Assembly (NCBI GenBank): GCA_019054805.1
Contig: JAHQIY010000055.1
Coordinates: 30,600 to 94,599 of the forward strand
Direction: 5' to 3'
Length of the DNA: 64,000 bases
Source: Brachionus manjavacas
Taxonomy: Eukaryota; Rotifera; Eurotatoria; Ploima; Brachionidae
How positions within the stretch are numbered: position 1 is the stretch's first letter; each line of letters begins with the position of its first letter. A program made the translations under genes and the position numbers. Shown here in pieces: positions 19,590-30,500 of this stretch. A model generated the notes under the pieces. It searched no databases. It was not told the origin of the DNA and worked only from the letters and a program-made list of their open reading frames with translations.

Positions 19590-19713
19590 GACCCAAAGCA
19601 AACCTCTCTCAACAATTTCAACTGTTTATCAAAATTCTAGACTTGGTCTAAGACCTTTAATTCATTGTGAACTAATCTGTGGTTTCACTAATACTTTTGA
19701 GGTAAAGGATTGT

Positions 19714-21129
19714 ATGCCAAAGGTAGAATCGGGAATTATCATTAAGCTATTGATCAGTTTTGGTCTGCCAATCGGTGTGCTGTTTATGCCCATTGACTGG
19801 ATCCCTATTGATGATCTGACCCTGATTCAGCATCGACTGTTGGCCATCTTTCTTCTCGCAGCCCTACTTTGGGTACTAGAGCCCGTCCCAGTGTTTGCGA
19901 CTTCGATTTTGATCATCGCCTTAGAGCTGGTGATGATTTCAGACAAAGGACTTCATTTATTCCGCAACCCTCCTGCAGGACATGACTTGGGGGATCTGAT
20001 GAACTACACGGACATCTTCAGCGCCTTTTCCTCGCCGATCATTATTCTGTTTATGGGTGGTTTTGCCCTTGCAATCGCAGCCTCTAAGTATGAGCTCGAC
20101 AACAACTTAGCGCGCGTGCTGCTCAAGCCTTTTGGCCACCAGCCTAAGTTCATCATGCTTGGCTTAATGTTGATTACTGCCGTGTTCTCAATGTTTATGT
20201 CCAACACCGCAACAACGGTAATGATGCTCGCTTTGCTTGGCCCGATTGTCGCTTCGGCACCTAAAGGCGATATTGGTATTAAAGCCTTAGTACTGTGTAT
20301 CCCGATCGCCGCTAACACAGGCGGCATTGCGACTCCAATCGGTACGCCACCGAACGCCATCGCACTCCAGTACCTCACTGGCGAGAACAGTATCGATTTC
20401 TTAAGTTGGATGATGATGGGATTACCTTTCGTGATTGTGCAACTGACTATCGCTTGGTTCCTACTACAGAAGCTGTTCCCTTCTTCCCAACAAACCATGA
20501 AGCTTAAGTTAGATGGGCAATTCCAAAAGAACTGGCGCGCGATGGTGGTTTACGCCACGTTTGCTTCAACCATCCTACTGTGGATGACGACCAAACTGCA
20601 TGGCATGAACACCTATGTTGTTTCCATTATTCCACTGGCTGTTTTCACGCTCACTGGCATTATGGGCAAAGCTGAACTCAAGCTGATTAACTGGGACGTA
20701 CTTTGGCTAGTCGCCGGTGGTATTGCGATTGGTATTGGTTTGGATAAAACCGGATTAGCCGCCGCCCTAGCGCATGCGATTGATTACGAATCGCTATCAC
20801 CAATTGCCGTGGTTCTTACTCTGTCGATAGTCTGCTGGCTAATGGCAAACTTCATGTCCAACACCGCGACTGCTAACCTGCTGATGCCGATTGCGGCTGC
20901 CATTGGGGCTTCCATGGAGAGTTTAGCTAGCGTCGGTGGACTGCAAGGATTATTGGTCGTTGTCGCCTTCTCTGCATCACTTGGTATGATTTTACCAGTA
21001 TCCACACCGCCAAACTCTCTGGCTTACTCTACTGGTCTTATCGAAAGCAAAGATATGGCTAAAACCGGGCTAATCATCGGTGTGATTGGCTTAGCAATTG
21101 TTTATGCCGGAGCACTGCTACTTACTTAA
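19714..21129 (+). CDS. SLC13/DASS-family sodium:anion symporter
   Basis: Inner-membrane transporter of 471 residues with about eleven hydrophobic segments. Both SNT signature motifs of the divalent anion:Na+ symporter family are present, at residues 163-165 (MSNTATTVMML) and 382-384 (MSNTATANLLMP), each followed by a proline-containing loop (IGTPPNAIAL; VSTPPNSLAY). These sites bind sodium and a carboxylate or sulfate. The substrate, probably a C4-dicarboxylate as in the Vibrio INDY protein, cannot be fixed from sequence alone. The ATG at 19714 has a good upstream AGGTAAAGG; the longer in-frame extension overlaps the psd terminator and is not credible. Confidence 0.9.
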   Translation: MPKVESGIIIKLLISFGLPIGVLFMPIDWIPIDDLTLIQHRLLAIFLLAALLWVLEPVPVFATSILIIALELVMISDKGLHLFRNPPAGHDLGDLMNYTDIFSAFSSPIIILFMGGFALAIAASKYELDNNLARVLLKPFGHQPKFIMLGLMLITAVFSMFMSNTATTVMMLALLGPIVASAPKGDIGIKALVLCIPIAANTGGIATPIGTPPNAIALQYLTGENSIDFLSWMMMGLPFVIVQLTIAWFLLQKLFPSSQQTMKLKLDGQFQKNWRAMVVYATFASTILLWMTTKLHGMNTYVVSIIPLAVFTLTGIMGKAELKLINWDVLWLVAGGIAIGIGLDKTGLAAALAHAIDYESLSPIAVVLTLSIVCWLMANFMSNTATANLLMPIAAAIGASMESLASVGGLQGLLVVVAFSASLGMILPVSTPPNSLAYSTGLIESKDMAKTGLIIGVIGLAIVYAGALLLT

Positions 21130-21423
21130 TTACCGTATGGCATTTATTGTTTATTGACTGAAGGTCACAGTTCAATCAATATTCGCCCTAAATAGGTAAG
21201 TTAGTCGGTGTTCCTGTACATAGATCAAGCAAATTGGTCGCTTGGGATTATAAAATCAGTTCAATAATAACAAGAACATCCATTTCACTTTCAATGTGAG
21301 ATTTCTATCCGGCGGTAGTGCCCACGAGGTTCGGTTGATGCTCTCCACATGGCAAACACCTTCTCCCAGTGTCTCTCCACTCCGCTTTTCTCAATCTATT
21401 GTCTCGTAAATGAAGGAAAGGCA

Positions 21424-23304
21424 ATGAGAAATACAATAAAACTAAAAATGCAGATTGCGATTGCAATCGTTATCGCAGTGGTCAGCGGGGTTCAAGCTTG
21501 GATCTCGGTAAGCCAATTAAAACAAGAAACCACCTCAGCCCTAAATAGTGAAATGGCCAATGTCAGCCACGCCACTACTCGCTACATTAGTGATTGGTTA
21601 GCCATACGCAGCGATATGATGCTTGCTAACGAGAAAACCATCGTCCAGTCAGATAACTCTGACCGTGAAATGCTGATTACCAAGCGAGCGGGGGATTTTC
21701 TTTCCGTTTATGCTGGCTTCGATGACGGCTCCATTGCCTACGGCGATAAAACTGAAGACTGGCCTGCCGATTACGATCCAAGAACTCGACCGTGGTATCA
21801 AGATGCCATGAAGGCCTCTGGGCTAATCCTGACCGAACCTTATCAGGATTTTGATGGCAGCATTGTTGTCAGTTTTGCTAAAGCCTTTTCCGGTGAAAGA
21901 AAAGGGGTGCTTGCCGCCGATTTAACCGTCACTAACATCATCAGTGAAGTCCTCAATGTCACGCTAGATAACGATGGCTTTACTTTCTTAGTGGATGGTA
22001 ACAACAACATCGTTGCCTATCAGGATGAAAAGCTAAGCCAACAGCCTTTAACCGTTCTAAACCCTGTTCTAAGCCATAACATGGTCAATGAACTTGTCAG
22101 TAAATCAGCCCTGTCAACCATTAGTTGGCCGGATCAAGGTGACAAGCTTATCTATGTTACCAATGTTCCGACAACGGACTGGTCTCTAGGTATAGTGGTC
22201 GATAAGGATCTCGCCTTCGCTTCCGTTACCGAACAAATCCAGTTTACGGCACTCGCTTCTATCATCCTGTATTTAGTGATTGCCACATTCAGTACCTATA
22301 CGATTACTAAACTGCTTAAACCGCTACAAGACTTGTCAGCATCCCTTTCACAACTGTCTAAAGGTGAAGGTGATTTGACCCAGCGCGTCGAGATTAAGCG
22401 CCGAGACGAAATCGGTGAAGTCGCGGAGCATGTGAATCAGTTCTTGAGTCAAATGCAGGCAATGATCAGCGGCATCATCAACCACAGTGAAAAGCTCGCC
22501 AACCAAGCTGTTCAGGCAAATGAACTATCACAACAGGCTTCTCATCAAGTTGAGGCGCAACAAAATGATGTTAACCAGATAGCGACAGCCATCCATGAGA
22601 TGTCGGCTACCGCGGCAGAAGTCGCAAGCCATGCAGAGCTCACAGCTGCCGCTTCTCAAACTTCATCAACCGCTTGTCAGGACGGCCAACAAGTGATTCA
22701 GAAAAACCGCCAAGCGATCGTTGACCTAGCAGATCAGGTCATGGCTGCCGCGGGCGTGATCTCTGAGTTAGAAAGTAATACTCAAAGCATTAATCAGATC
22801 CTTTCTACCATTCAAGAGATTGCCGAGCAGACCAACCTACTGGCGCTTAACGCAGCGATTGAAGCGGCACGCGCTGGTGAGCAAGGGCGCGGTTTTGCGG
22901 TCGTTGCGGATGAGGTTCGCGTGCTGAGCCAGCGTACTCATGGCTCAACCGAAGAGATCCGCAATATGATCGAGACGCTGCAAAACAATACTCAGTTAGC
23001 GGTTAACAGCATGCAGAGCAGCACGTCGCTTGCCGATACAAGTGTCGACTATGCTCAGCAAGCGGCCGATAGCTTGGGTCATATCACTGACGCGATTACT
23101 GAAATCAATGATATGGCACTACAGATTGCGAGTGCAGCCGAAGAGCAACGAGCTGTGAGTGAAGATATCAGCCGCAATACGCAAGGGATTAAAGATGCTT
23201 CTGATGTCCTTGCTTCACAAGCGCTTCAAAGCAGCGAAAGTGCCGATAACATGCGTGACTCTGCAGAAACCATGCGCCGCGAGGTGGGACGCTTTAAGGT
23301 TTAA
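21424..23304 (+). CDS. Methyl-accepting chemotaxis protein with dCache sensor
   Basis: Chemoreceptor of 626 residues. Order: membrane segment at about 8-28, periplasmic double-Cache domain (about 35-275) with the family motif DPRTRPWYQ, second membrane segment (about 282-305), HAMP (about 305-358), and a signalling domain with the highly conserved hairpin tip [20 protein letters not shown]. dCache domains usually bind small molecules such as amino acids; the ligand here is unknown. The ATG at 21424 has a strong AAGGAAAGG. The 294 bases upstream (21130-21423) hold no gene; a 25-codon in-frame extension is unlikely. Confidence 0.93.
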   Translation: MRNTIKLKMQIAIAIVIAVVSGVQAWISVSQLKQETTSALNSEMANVSHATTRYISDWLAIRSDMMLANEKTIVQSDNSDREMLITKRAGDFLSVYAGFDDGSIAYGDKTEDWPADYDPRTRPWYQDAMKASGLILTEPYQDFDGSIVVSFAKAFSGERKGVLAADLTVTNIISEVLNVTLDNDGFTFLVDGNNNIVAYQDEKLSQQPLTVLNPVLSHNMVNELVSKSALSTISWPDQGDKLIYVTNVPTTDWSLGIVVDKDLAFASVTEQIQFTALASIILYLVIATFSTYTITKLLKPLQDLSASLSQLSKGEGDLTQRVEIKRRDEIGEVAEHVNQFLSQMQAMISGIINHSEKLANQAVQANELSQQASHQVEAQQNDVNQIATAIHEMSATAAEVASHAELTAAASQTSSTACQDGQQVIQKNRQAIVDLADQVMAAAGVISELESNTQSINQILSTIQEIAEQTNLLALNAAIEAARAGEQGRGFAVVADEVRVLSQRTHGSTEEIRNMIETLQNNTQLAVNSMQSSTSLADTSVDYAQQAADSLGHITDAITEINDMALQIASAAEEQRAVSEDISRNTQGIKDASDVLASQALQSSESADNMRDSAETMRREVGRFKV

Positions 23305-23376
23305 CCTATGATTTAAACTTTTTTTAATGCATATTGTCAGCCATTACTCTTCCAAATTCACAAGGATTTCGTGTCA

Positions 23377-24264
23377 ATGGGATATGAATGGCTGGCATTG
23401 GCAGCGGCATTTCTTTGGGCGGTAGCCAGTCTACTTTCTGTTGTTCCCGCACAACATCTAGGAACCTTTGCCTATAGTCGTTGGCGTATGGGCTGCACCT
23501 CTGTGATTTTAGGGGGTATGGCACTGATTACAGGCGGTTGGGCCAGCGTAGAAACCAGCGCCATTTCTGCCATGATGCTATCTGGCGTGATCGGTATCTT
23601 CATCGGAGATACTGCCCTATTCGCCTGCCTCAATCGCATGGGACCAAGACAAGCTGGTCTACTCTTTTCTTGCCACGCCGTCTTCTCCGCTGTACTAGGT
23701 TACTTCCTGTTTAGCGAAACCATGACATCTCTCGAATTGTTGGGGTCGGCTTTGGTTTTTTCTGGCGTGTTAACCGCGATATTTTTTGGTCGTAAAGGGC
23801 AAGCCAATAATCAACTTGAGTCAATCAAAGGCAGTATTTGGGTCGGGGTCGGTTTAGGTTTACTAGCAGCTCTTTGCCAAGCACTCGGTGGCATTATTGC
23901 TAAACCTGTTATGCAAACAGCAATCGATCCTGTTGCTGCATCTGCCATGCGTATGATGACAGCGTTTGCTGCTCACTGTCTGTTTTTCCTCACTGGCGCC
24001 AAACTTGCGCGAGCGACACAACCCATGAACCTGCGAATTTTCTCCATTACTGCAATCAATGGTTTCCTCGCCATGGCAGTCGGAATGACGTTGATCCTAT
24101 ATGCCCTTCAGGAAGGAAATGTTGGTATGGTGGCTCTATTATCTTCCACAACTCCTATTATGTTGTTGCCTATACTTTGGATTTACTCAGGTAAGCGCCC
24201 TAACCGCTTTGCATGGATTGGGGCCATCGTCGCCGTTGTAGGGACAGGAATTTTGGTCGCATAG
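23377..24264 (+). CDS. EamA/DMT-superfamily transporter
   Basis: Inner-membrane protein of 295 residues with ten predicted hydrophobic helices in two EamA repeats (about 1-135 and 150-295), the fold of drug/metabolite transporters. Repeat hallmarks include GDTALFACLNRMGP in the first half and ALLSSTTPIMLLP in the second. The start is ATG 23377 or GTG 23371, both near the AAGGA sequence. Substrate unknown; it is likely a metabolite exporter. It stands alone between the chemoreceptor and gpmI. Confidence 0.87.
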   Translation: MGYEWLALAAAFLWAVASLLSVVPAQHLGTFAYSRWRMGCTSVILGGMALITGGWASVETSAISAMMLSGVIGIFIGDTALFACLNRMGPRQAGLLFSCHAVFSAVLGYFLFSETMTSLELLGSALVFSGVLTAIFFGRKGQANNQLESIKGSIWVGVGLGLLAALCQALGGIIAKPVMQTAIDPVAASAMRMMTAFAAHCLFFLTGAKLARATQPMNLRIFSITAINGFLAMAVGMTLILYALQEGNVGMVALLSSTTPIMLLPILWIYSGKRPNRFAWIGAIVAVVGTGILVA

Positions 24265-24524
24265 GCTATTAGAGTAATAGGTATTTTCCACTGTCAATTT
24301 CCGCCTTACGCGAGAAAATAGCGACAACAAAGTTTAACCGCAAAAGGTCAACAGACCCTAACACAAGTGGCTGGGAAAAATACCTACTGGAAGTAAGGTG
24401 AAAGATAACAACAATATTTCACAAACAATATTTGATCTTAACCTACAGTTTTGGTTAAAAAGTGTAGTAAAATTACGCTAATTTAGTTTCCAAAGTTACT
24501 TTGAAATTTGACGAGGTCATCACT

Positions 24525-26057
24525 ATGACAGCTAAGAAGCCTATGGCTCTAGTTATTCTTGACGGTTACGGACACCGTGAAGATACAGCAAGCAACGCGA
24601 TCGCGAACGCAAAAACTCCATTCCTGGATAGCCTGTTTGCTAACAAACCAAACACTCTAATCTCTGCTTCTGGCATGGATGTTGGCCTACCTGACGGTCA
24701 AATGGGTAACTCTGAAGTAGGTCACACCAACATCGGCGCTGGCCGCGTTGTATACCAAGACCTAACTCGCATCACTAAATCTATTGCTGACGGTGAGTTT
24801 ACACAGACTCCTGCTCTAGTTGAAGCAATCGACTCTGCTGTTAAAGCTGAAAAAGCAGTACACATCATGGGCCTAATGTCTCCAGGTGGCGTACACTCTC
24901 ACGAAGATCACATCTATGCAGCTGTTGAAATGGCAGCAGCACGTGGTGCTGAGAAGATTTACCTACACTGCTTCCTAGACGGTCGTGACACGCCACCACG
25001 TAGCGCAGAGAACTCTCTAAAACGTTTTGACGAGCTATTCGCTAAACTAGGTAAAGGCCGCGTGGCATCGCTAGTTGGTCGCTACTACGCAATGGACCGT
25101 GATAACAACTGGGATCGCGTACAAGTTGCTTACGATCTTCTCACTCAAGCGAAAGCAGAATTTACTTTTGACTCAGCAGTAGCTGGTCTTGAAGCAGCTT
25201 ACGCGCGTGAAGAGAACGATGAGTTCGTTAAAGCGACAGCGATCAAAGCTGAAGGTCAAGAAGACGCAGTTATCGCAGATGGCGATGCAGTCATCTTCAT
25301 GAACTACCGTGCTGACCGTGCTCGTCAAATCACACGTACTTTCGTACCTGCATTCGACGGCTTCGAGCGCGCTGTATTCCCAGCAATCAACTTTGTAATG
25401 CTAACGCAGTACGCAGCTGACATCCCGCTAGCAATCGCATTCCCACCAGCGTCTCTAGAGAACACTTACGGTGAGTGGCTATCTAAGCAAGGTCAAACTC
25501 AGCTTCGTATCTCTGAAACAGAGAAATACGCGCACGTAACTTTCTTCTTCAACGGTGGTGTTGAGAGCGAATTCGACGGCGAAGAGCGTCAACTTGTTGC
25601 TTCTCCAAAAGTAGCAACTTACGACCTACAACCAGAAATGAGCTCAGAAGAACTCACAGAGAAGATGGTTGTGGCGATCAAATCTGGTAAGTACGACACG
25701 ATCATCTGTAACTACCCTAACCCAGATATGGTTGGTCACACTGGCGTTTACGAAGCAGCAGAGCAAGCGATCGAAGCAATCGATGCATGTGTTGCTAAAG
25801 TAACGGCTGCTATCGAAGAAGTTGGCGGCCAAATGCTGATCACAGCAGACCACGGTAACGCGGAAATGATGGTAGACCCAGAGACAGGTGGCACGCACAC
25901 TGCTCACACTAACCTACCAGTTCCTCTAATCTACGTTGGTGAGAAAGAGGTTGAGTTCAAAGAAGGCGGTAAACTGTCTGACCTAGCTCCAACTATGCTT
26001 TCTCTAGTCGGTCTGGAAATTCCAGCAGAGATGACAGGTGAAGTTCTAGTTAAGTAA
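24525..26057 (+). CDS. gpmI: 2,3-bisphosphoglycerate-independent phosphoglycerate mutase
   Basis: Manganese-dependent glycolytic mutase of 510 residues, the usual length, interconverting 3- and 2-phosphoglycerate. The catalytic Ser63 lies in GNSEVGH. Metal-binding motifs include the N-terminal LDGYG and, near the C-terminus, TADHGNAE and GGTHTAHT. The ATG at 24525 has a GAGG eight bases upstream. Codon use is strongly biased, as in highly expressed genes. It is followed by a terminator and envC, the same order as in E. coli. Confidence 0.97.
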   Translation: MTAKKPMALVILDGYGHREDTASNAIANAKTPFLDSLFANKPNTLISASGMDVGLPDGQMGNSEVGHTNIGAGRVVYQDLTRITKSIADGEFTQTPALVEAIDSAVKAEKAVHIMGLMSPGGVHSHEDHIYAAVEMAAARGAEKIYLHCFLDGRDTPPRSAENSLKRFDELFAKLGKGRVASLVGRYYAMDRDNNWDRVQVAYDLLTQAKAEFTFDSAVAGLEAAYAREENDEFVKATAIKAEGQEDAVIADGDAVIFMNYRADRARQITRTFVPAFDGFERAVFPAINFVMLTQYAADIPLAIAFPPASLENTYGEWLSKQGQTQLRISETEKYAHVTFFFNGGVESEFDGEERQLVASPKVATYDLQPEMSSEELTEKMVVAIKSGKYDTIICNYPNPDMVGHTGVYEAAEQAIEAIDACVAKVTAAIEEVGGQMLITADHGNAEMMVDPETGGTHTAHTNLPVPLIYVGEKEVEFKEGGKLSDLAPTMLSLVGLEIPAEMTGEVLVK

Positions 26058-26081
26058 TTAACTTTTACTCCCGCATTTCTA

Positions 26082-26107
26082 AGCCCGAGCCATTGCTCGG
26101 GCTTTTT
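26082..26107 (+). terminator. Intrinsic terminator of gpmI
   Basis: Perfect nine-base stem (AGCCCGAGC with its complement) with a four-base loop and a T tract, between gpmI and envC. Confidence 0.92.
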
Positions 26108-26209
26108 GATTTCAGAGGCTCAGTAACAAGTTTTGACATTGCGCTTTCTTCTGATCAAAAGGTTTGGGTATACTGGAAGCTTCTCAAATAGTTAGGGTAA
26201 ATTTGTAAC

Positions 26210-27346
26210 ATGGCTAGCACCCCACTAAAGACTCTGTTTACCAACAAGGTTTGGCTTACGCTCGGGTTAATGCTTTGTTCTTACTCAATCACTCCTAGCT
26301 ATGCAGCAAACAACTCCGAGCTAAAAGGCGTCAGCGGTGAAATCTCTCGCCAAAAGCAGTCACTGTCTTCACAGCAAAAGAAACTCGACTCACTGCAAAA
26401 ATCGCTCAAATCTCAAGAAATCACGATCACTCGTTTAGAGAAAGAGATCAAAGAATCTAAAGCCTCTTTAGCCAATACGAATAAAAATATCCGTAATCTT
26501 GAGTCTAAAGTCGATCAGCTCGAACAACAAAAGAAAGCTCAAAGCGATAAGTTGGCTGAGCTCATTCAAACTTACTACGTCACTCAACGTGCTAAAACCT
26601 CCTCTAACATTCTTAACCAAGGTGTCGAAGAAGATAGAATTAGCCAGTATTTCCAACACCTTGCTAAGGAACGAGCGACTACGATTGCTGAGCTAGAGAG
26701 AACGGTTGATGAACTAGATGATAGCCGCGAACAGCTCAAGCTTGAGAAACAGCAAATCACCAACCTGCTTAAACAGCAGACCAACAAACGCGATCAACTG
26801 GCAAGTACTCAGTCTAAACGTAAAGGGACGGTATCGCAGATACGTAAGAGCATTTCCAATGACAAGGTTTACCTCTCTGAGCTGCAACGCAACGAAACTC
26901 GACTGAAAGCAGAAATAGCTAAAGCCGCTAAGCGCAACGCCGTCCCTATGGATGGTTTAGCTCGTCAAAAGGGCAAACTGCCATGGCCAGTCAAAGGTAA
27001 GATTCTGCACAACTATGGCTCTCGTCAAACCGGGCAGATCAATTGGAAGGGTATGGTAATTAATGCCAACTACGGCCAATCAGTGAAAGCGGTTTATTCA
27101 GGAACTGTTGTCTTTGCTGACTACCTGCGCGGCTACGGCTTGGTGGTTTTACTCGACCACGGTAAGGGTGACATGACTTTGTATGGCTTTAACCAGAGCC
27201 TACTTAAGAAGGAAGGTGATAAAGTCATTGCAGGTGAAAGTATTGCTTTAGCTGGCGATACCGGGGGCCAACCACGCCCATCACTCTACTTTGAAATTCG
27301 CCGTAACAGTAAAACTCAGAACCCTAAGAGCTGGCTAACCCGCTAG
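26210..27346 (+). CDS. envC: Murein hydrolase activator EnvC
   Basis: Periplasmic protein of 378 residues with an N-terminal signal peptide (to about residue 33), a long coiled coil (about 35-250) and a C-terminal LytM/M23 domain (about 265-378). The LytM domain is degenerate: positions that bind zinc in active peptidases are replaced (QINWKGMVI and LYFEIR instead of His-containing motifs), as in E. coli EnvC. It therefore probably activates amidases such as AmiB, encoded at 10.6-12.3 kb, rather than cutting peptidoglycan, and is likely recruited by FtsEX. Confidence 0.92.
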   Translation: MASTPLKTLFTNKVWLTLGLMLCSYSITPSYAANNSELKGVSGEISRQKQSLSSQQKKLDSLQKSLKSQEITITRLEKEIKESKASLANTNKNIRNLESKVDQLEQQKKAQSDKLAELIQTYYVTQRAKTSSNILNQGVEEDRISQYFQHLAKERATTIAELERTVDELDDSREQLKLEKQQITNLLKQQTNKRDQLASTQSKRKGTVSQIRKSISNDKVYLSELQRNETRLKAEIAKAAKRNAVPMDGLARQKGKLPWPVKGKILHNYGSRQTGQINWKGMVINANYGQSVKAVYSGTVVFADYLRGYGLVVLLDHGKGDMTLYGFNQSLLKKEGDKVIAGESIALAGDTGGQPRPSLYFEIRRNSKTQNPKSWLTR

Positions 27347-27397
27347 TAGCAACCAATGTGGCGTTCAATTAGCGATGAACGCCCAGTCCAAGCAACT

Positions 27398-28357
27398 TTA
27401 CCCGCGATAATATTGCTCAACCGCCTCGATAAATGCATTTAACTGCTCTTTAGGTAATGCATTAATCCCCGCAGCGGCTGCTCGTCCACCGCCACTAGGA
27501 AACTGAGTACAAATATCCCCTGCCCCTTGTTTATTCTTCAGCGGTGCGCGTAGCGAAACAGTATAGGTTCCATCACTGTTTTCAGTTAATACCGCATGCG
27601 CAGAATTTGGCGTTTGATTTGCCAAGTGATTACCATAAACACCACTAATCCTGCGAGATGACGCCTGATTGGGTAATTCAAAGACAGATAACTTAGCGCT
27701 GCGATATTTAGCTTTTATCGCCAGTGCACCATCCATATCTGCCTGATAAGCCTCACGCAAAACTAAAAACGGAGAGTTGTGATCAGCTACAACAGCAAAA
27801 GGATCATCGTAGGCCAAAAGCTCTTGGAACAGTGCTGCAGGATGGAAATGCAGATCTTCTAACTCTGCACCGTAACCATTGTAGTTGATGAGTGTCCCTA
27901 GCTCTTTGAGTTGTTGTTTTTGCTCATCACTCAAACCCGCTTTGTCAGCCAGAGCATCCGCTTTAGCAATCAGATTGTCACCGTAGGCAGCCGTAATCGC
28001 CCAAGCGTGATATCGTCCATCCAGTAACTCATCAATGATTAAAGCGGTACAGGTATTTGCATCTAGGTCGATATGGGCGTCCAAATTGGCATTACGCGGA
28101 ATATCTCCAGACTTATGGTGATCGGCATAGAACACGTCTAGACCCATAGCTAACAGTCTTTCTAGGCCGGACTTGTTCTTTTCCATCGAGATATCCAAAA
28201 CCGTAACTGAATCACCAAGGCTCGCCTCTAGCTTATCTAGCAATTGAATATCGCGCTTAACACCTGTCACTAAAGCAGCGACCTTTGGTTCAGCTAAGCG
28301 GAGTTGAAGCAGAGCGATGATCCCATCGGCATCACCATTGAATACATCGAAGTGCAT
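27398..28357 (-). CDS. DHH-family phosphoesterase
   Basis: Protein of 319 residues. The N-terminal DHH domain has the first metal motif FNGDADGI (about residues 6-13) and the DHHKSGD motif near residue 79. The C-terminal DHHA1-like region ends with a glycine-rich FPSGGGRAAAAGINAL stretch typical of substrate binding. Related proteins hydrolyse short RNA oligonucleotides or phosphate esters; the substrate here is not determined. It is transcribed leftward, downstream of the TetR gene and its terminator. Confidence 0.85.
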   Translation of the reverse strand: MHFDVFNGDADGIIALLQLRLAEPKVAALVTGVKRDIQLLDKLEASLGDSVTVLDISMEKNKSGLERLLAMGLDVFYADHHKSGDIPRNANLDAHIDLDANTCTALIIDELLDGRYHAWAITAAYGDNLIAKADALADKAGLSDEQKQQLKELGTLINYNGYGAELEDLHFHPAALFQELLAYDDPFAVVADHNSPFLVLREAYQADMDGALAIKAKYRSAKLSVFELPNQASSRRISGVYGNHLANQTPNSAHAVLTENSDGTYTVSLRAPLKNKQGAGDICTQFPSGGGRAAAAGINALPKEQLNAFIEAVEQYYRG

Positions 28358-28359
28358 AA

Positions 28360-28400
28360 AACAAAACCCATTAAAATATCTCTCGATACTCTAATGGGTT
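28360..28400 (-). terminator. Terminator behind the TetR-type gene
   Basis: Nine-base stem (AACCCATTA with complement) with an 18-base loop, followed on the minus strand by TTTGTTTT. The long loop makes it a moderate candidate. Confidence 0.6.
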
Positions 28401-28432
28401 CTCACTGATTGAACAATTTCAATTAGTTATGA

Positions 28433-29068
28433 CTAAGCATGAATTGCTTTAACGCCATCTTCCAATAATTGCAGCTGTTCTAAGCCTTGCGCCGTGGCTT
28501 TCGGTTTTACCACAGAAATCATTTGTAGCATGCCCTGATGGATAACCTGCTCGGTGATCTTTGTTTTCGGTGACATTGCCGCTTGGTAGCCCAACCAACT
28601 CGAAGCAATCATATGCAGAGTAGTCACCAGTGATTTCATCTCACTATCTTCCACAGATACAAGATCAAGGTCGACAAACGCGCGCATGATATTGATGAGG
28701 TTGGTTTGCAGCTTTTCTTGAACCTGGATGTATTCTTCATGTAGCTGTTCATCGCGCTGAAGAATCTCCGGCAAGTTAGCGTAGAAGAAGCGATACTTCC
28801 ACATCAAAGTAAAGATCGAATCCAGATAGTGCTTGAGGAGAACTAAGCTCTCTTGCTGACCTTGAATAGGCGTGAAACGCTCAAGAAGTTCATTAGAGTA
28901 TAAAGCGAAGATCTCGCGCACGATTTCTTGCTTGTTACGGAAGTGGTAATACAGGTTACCCGGACTAATATCGATATGTGCGGCAATATGATTGGTTGTG
29001 ATATTACGCTCACCATGCTGGTTAAATTGTTCCAGTGCAGCTAGCACTATCTTGTCACGAGTTTTCAT
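28433..29068 (-). CDS. TetR/AcrR-family transcriptional regulator
   Basis: Regulator of 211 residues with an N-terminal helix-turn-helix (about 8-55) whose recognition part is HIDISPGNLYYHFRNKQEIV. The C-terminal half is a TetR ligand-binding helical domain of the type found in YttP-like proteins. Targets and ligand are unknown. It is a monocistronic leftward gene between hemE and the DHH gene. Confidence 0.88.
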   Translation of the reverse strand: MKTRDKIVLAALEQFNQHGERNITTNHIAAHIDISPGNLYYHFRNKQEIVREIFALYSNELLERFTPIQGQQESLVLLKHYLDSIFTLMWKYRFFYANLPEILQRDEQLHEEYIQVQEKLQTNLINIMRAFVDLDLVSVEDSEMKSLVTTLHMIASSWLGYQAAMSPKTKITEQVIHQGMLQMISVVKPKATAQGLEQLQLLEDGVKAIHA

Positions 29069-29130
29069 GAATTATCCGTATTCCTTTCTATATGTCTAAC
29101 GGCAGTATAGCGGCTAGTGTAACCTATAAC

Positions 29131-29162
29131 AAAAAAGCGCCTGGTCGTATCAGGCGCTTTTC
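29131..29162 (-). terminator. Intrinsic terminator of hemE
   Basis: Ten-base perfect stem (AAAGCGCCTG with its complement) around a seven-base loop, with T tracts on both strands. It lies 13 bases past the hemE stop. Confidence 0.9.
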
Positions 29163-29175
29163 ATAAATTACTCAG

Positions 29176-30243
29176 TTATTTGTGGTACGGCTTGGATAAC
29201 TCATGCACCGCTTCGACAAATACGCCCGCGTTTTCTGGCGGCACATCTAGGTGGATACCGTGACCAAGGTTAAACACGTGACCTGTGCCTGCATCGCCGA
29301 AGCCTTCAAGGATAGTTGAGACCTCTTCACGGATACGCTCTGGAGAAGCGTAAAGCATAGATGGATCCATGTTACCTTGCAGAGCAACCTTGTCGCCCAC
29401 ACGTTTCACCGCATCTTGGATGTTGATTGTCCAGTCTAGACCTACAGCATCACAACCTGTTGCTGCGATTTGCTCTAGCCACATACCACCGTTCTTAGTG
29501 AATAGGGTCACAGGTACACGGCGACCATCGTTTTCACGGATTAGACCGTCTACGATTTTGTGCATGTATTGCAGTGAGAATAGGTTGTAGTCACGCGGAG
29601 TTAGAACACCACCCCAAGTATCAAACACCATAACGGATTGAGCACCCGCTTTGATTTGCGCGTTTAAGTACTCGATAACACTGTCTGCTAGTTTATCCAG
29701 TAGCAGGTGTAGCGTTTGTGGTTCTGCGTACATCATCTTCTTGATCTTAGTGAAAGCTTTAGAGCTACCACCTTCAACCATGTAAGTAGCCAGCGTCCAT
29801 GGGCTGCCAGAGAAACCGATTAGCGGTACATCACCATTAAGATCTTTACGGATCTGACGTACTGCGTTCATTACGTATTTAAGCTCACCTTCTGGATCTG
29901 GGATACCGATCTTTTCGACGTCCGCTTTGCAGGTAATTGGCTTGTCAAATACAGGACCTTCACCTGCCGCGAAACGTAGCTCAAGGCCCATTGCGTCAGG
30001 AATAGTTAGGATATCAGAGAACAGAATCGCGGCATCAAGAGGAAAACGGCGCAAAGGTTGAAGCGTTACTTCTGATGCTAGCTCTGCATTCTTGCACAAA
30101 GACATGAAGTCACCCGCTTCTGCGCGAGTTGCTTTGTACTCTGGAAGGTATCGACCTGCCTGACGCATCATCCATACTGGAGTGTAATCTACTGGCTCTT
30201 TTAGTAGCGCACGAAGATAGCGGTCATTCTTTAATTCAGTCAT
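29176..30243 (-). CDS. hemE: Uroporphyrinogen decarboxylase
   Basis: Cytosolic haem-pathway enzyme of 355 residues converting uroporphyrinogen III to coproporphyrinogen III. It has the [15 protein letters not shown] motif near the N-terminus with the substrate-binding arginine, the [14 protein letters not shown] motif with the catalytic aspartate, and [17 protein letters not shown]. Length is normal. NudC lies upstream on the same strand, as in E. coli, but 257 bases away. Confidence 0.97.
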   Translation of the reverse strand: MTELKNDRYLRALLKEPVDYTPVWMMRQAGRYLPEYKATRAEAGDFMSLCKNAELASEVTLQPLRRFPLDAAILFSDILTIPDAMGLELRFAAGEGPVFDKPITCKADVEKIGIPDPEGELKYVMNAVRQIRKDLNGDVPLIGFSGSPWTLATYMVEGGSSKAFTKIKKMMYAEPQTLHLLLDKLADSVIEYLNAQIKAGAQSVMVFDTWGGVLTPRDYNLFSLQYMHKIVDGLIRENDGRRVPVTLFTKNGGMWLEQIAATGCDAVGLDWTINIQDAVKRVGDKVALQGNMDPSMLYASPERIREEVSTILEGFGDAGTGHVFNLGHGIHLDVPPENAGVFVEAVHELSKPYHK

Positions 30244-30295
30244 TCCGTTTTTCCAATTTTTAGGCTCATTTTTGTTGCGGCTATTCTAACACTGT

Positions 30296-30492
30296 TTGAC
30301 TCGCAAAAGCTGTGTGCTTTGCAACCTAGATCAAGTTATTAACTTTTAAATCAGTGCTTAATTTGCACCCACTAAGTATCAGTGTTAAAAATTTGTTTGC
30401 TAGCGAAAACTACAATTATAAACCGAGCACACAGTGCTTGGCATCTCATAACGACATCTTACTTACCCCCTCCTTCTGGAGGGTTTTTTTTA
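30296..30492 (+). ncRNA. Candidate small RNA ending at an orphan terminator
   Basis: A strong rightward terminator (CCCTCC-TTCT-GGAGGG then eight T, 30473-30492) has no rightward gene upstream; hemE and nudC both point left. A second hairpin (AGCAC-ACA-GTGCT) lies about 40 bases before it. A weak promoter-like pair, TTGCAC and TAAAAA 17 bases apart, is found near 30363-30391. This arrangement fits a short, Hfq-type small RNA. I recognise no known family, and the 5' end given here is only an outer limit. Confidence 0.35.
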
Positions 30493-30500
30493 TCTATATT

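Noticed and set aside
19588-19713. 42-codon N-terminal extension of the DASS transporter
   Set aside because: It would start in the psd terminator and lacks a ribosome-binding site; the ATG at 19714 has a good one and begins next to the first membrane helix.
21284-21423. Possible riboswitch in the leader of the chemoreceptor gene
   Set aside because: I compared it with the c-di-GMP class I consensus and found no matching core, and no other known motif could be recognised.
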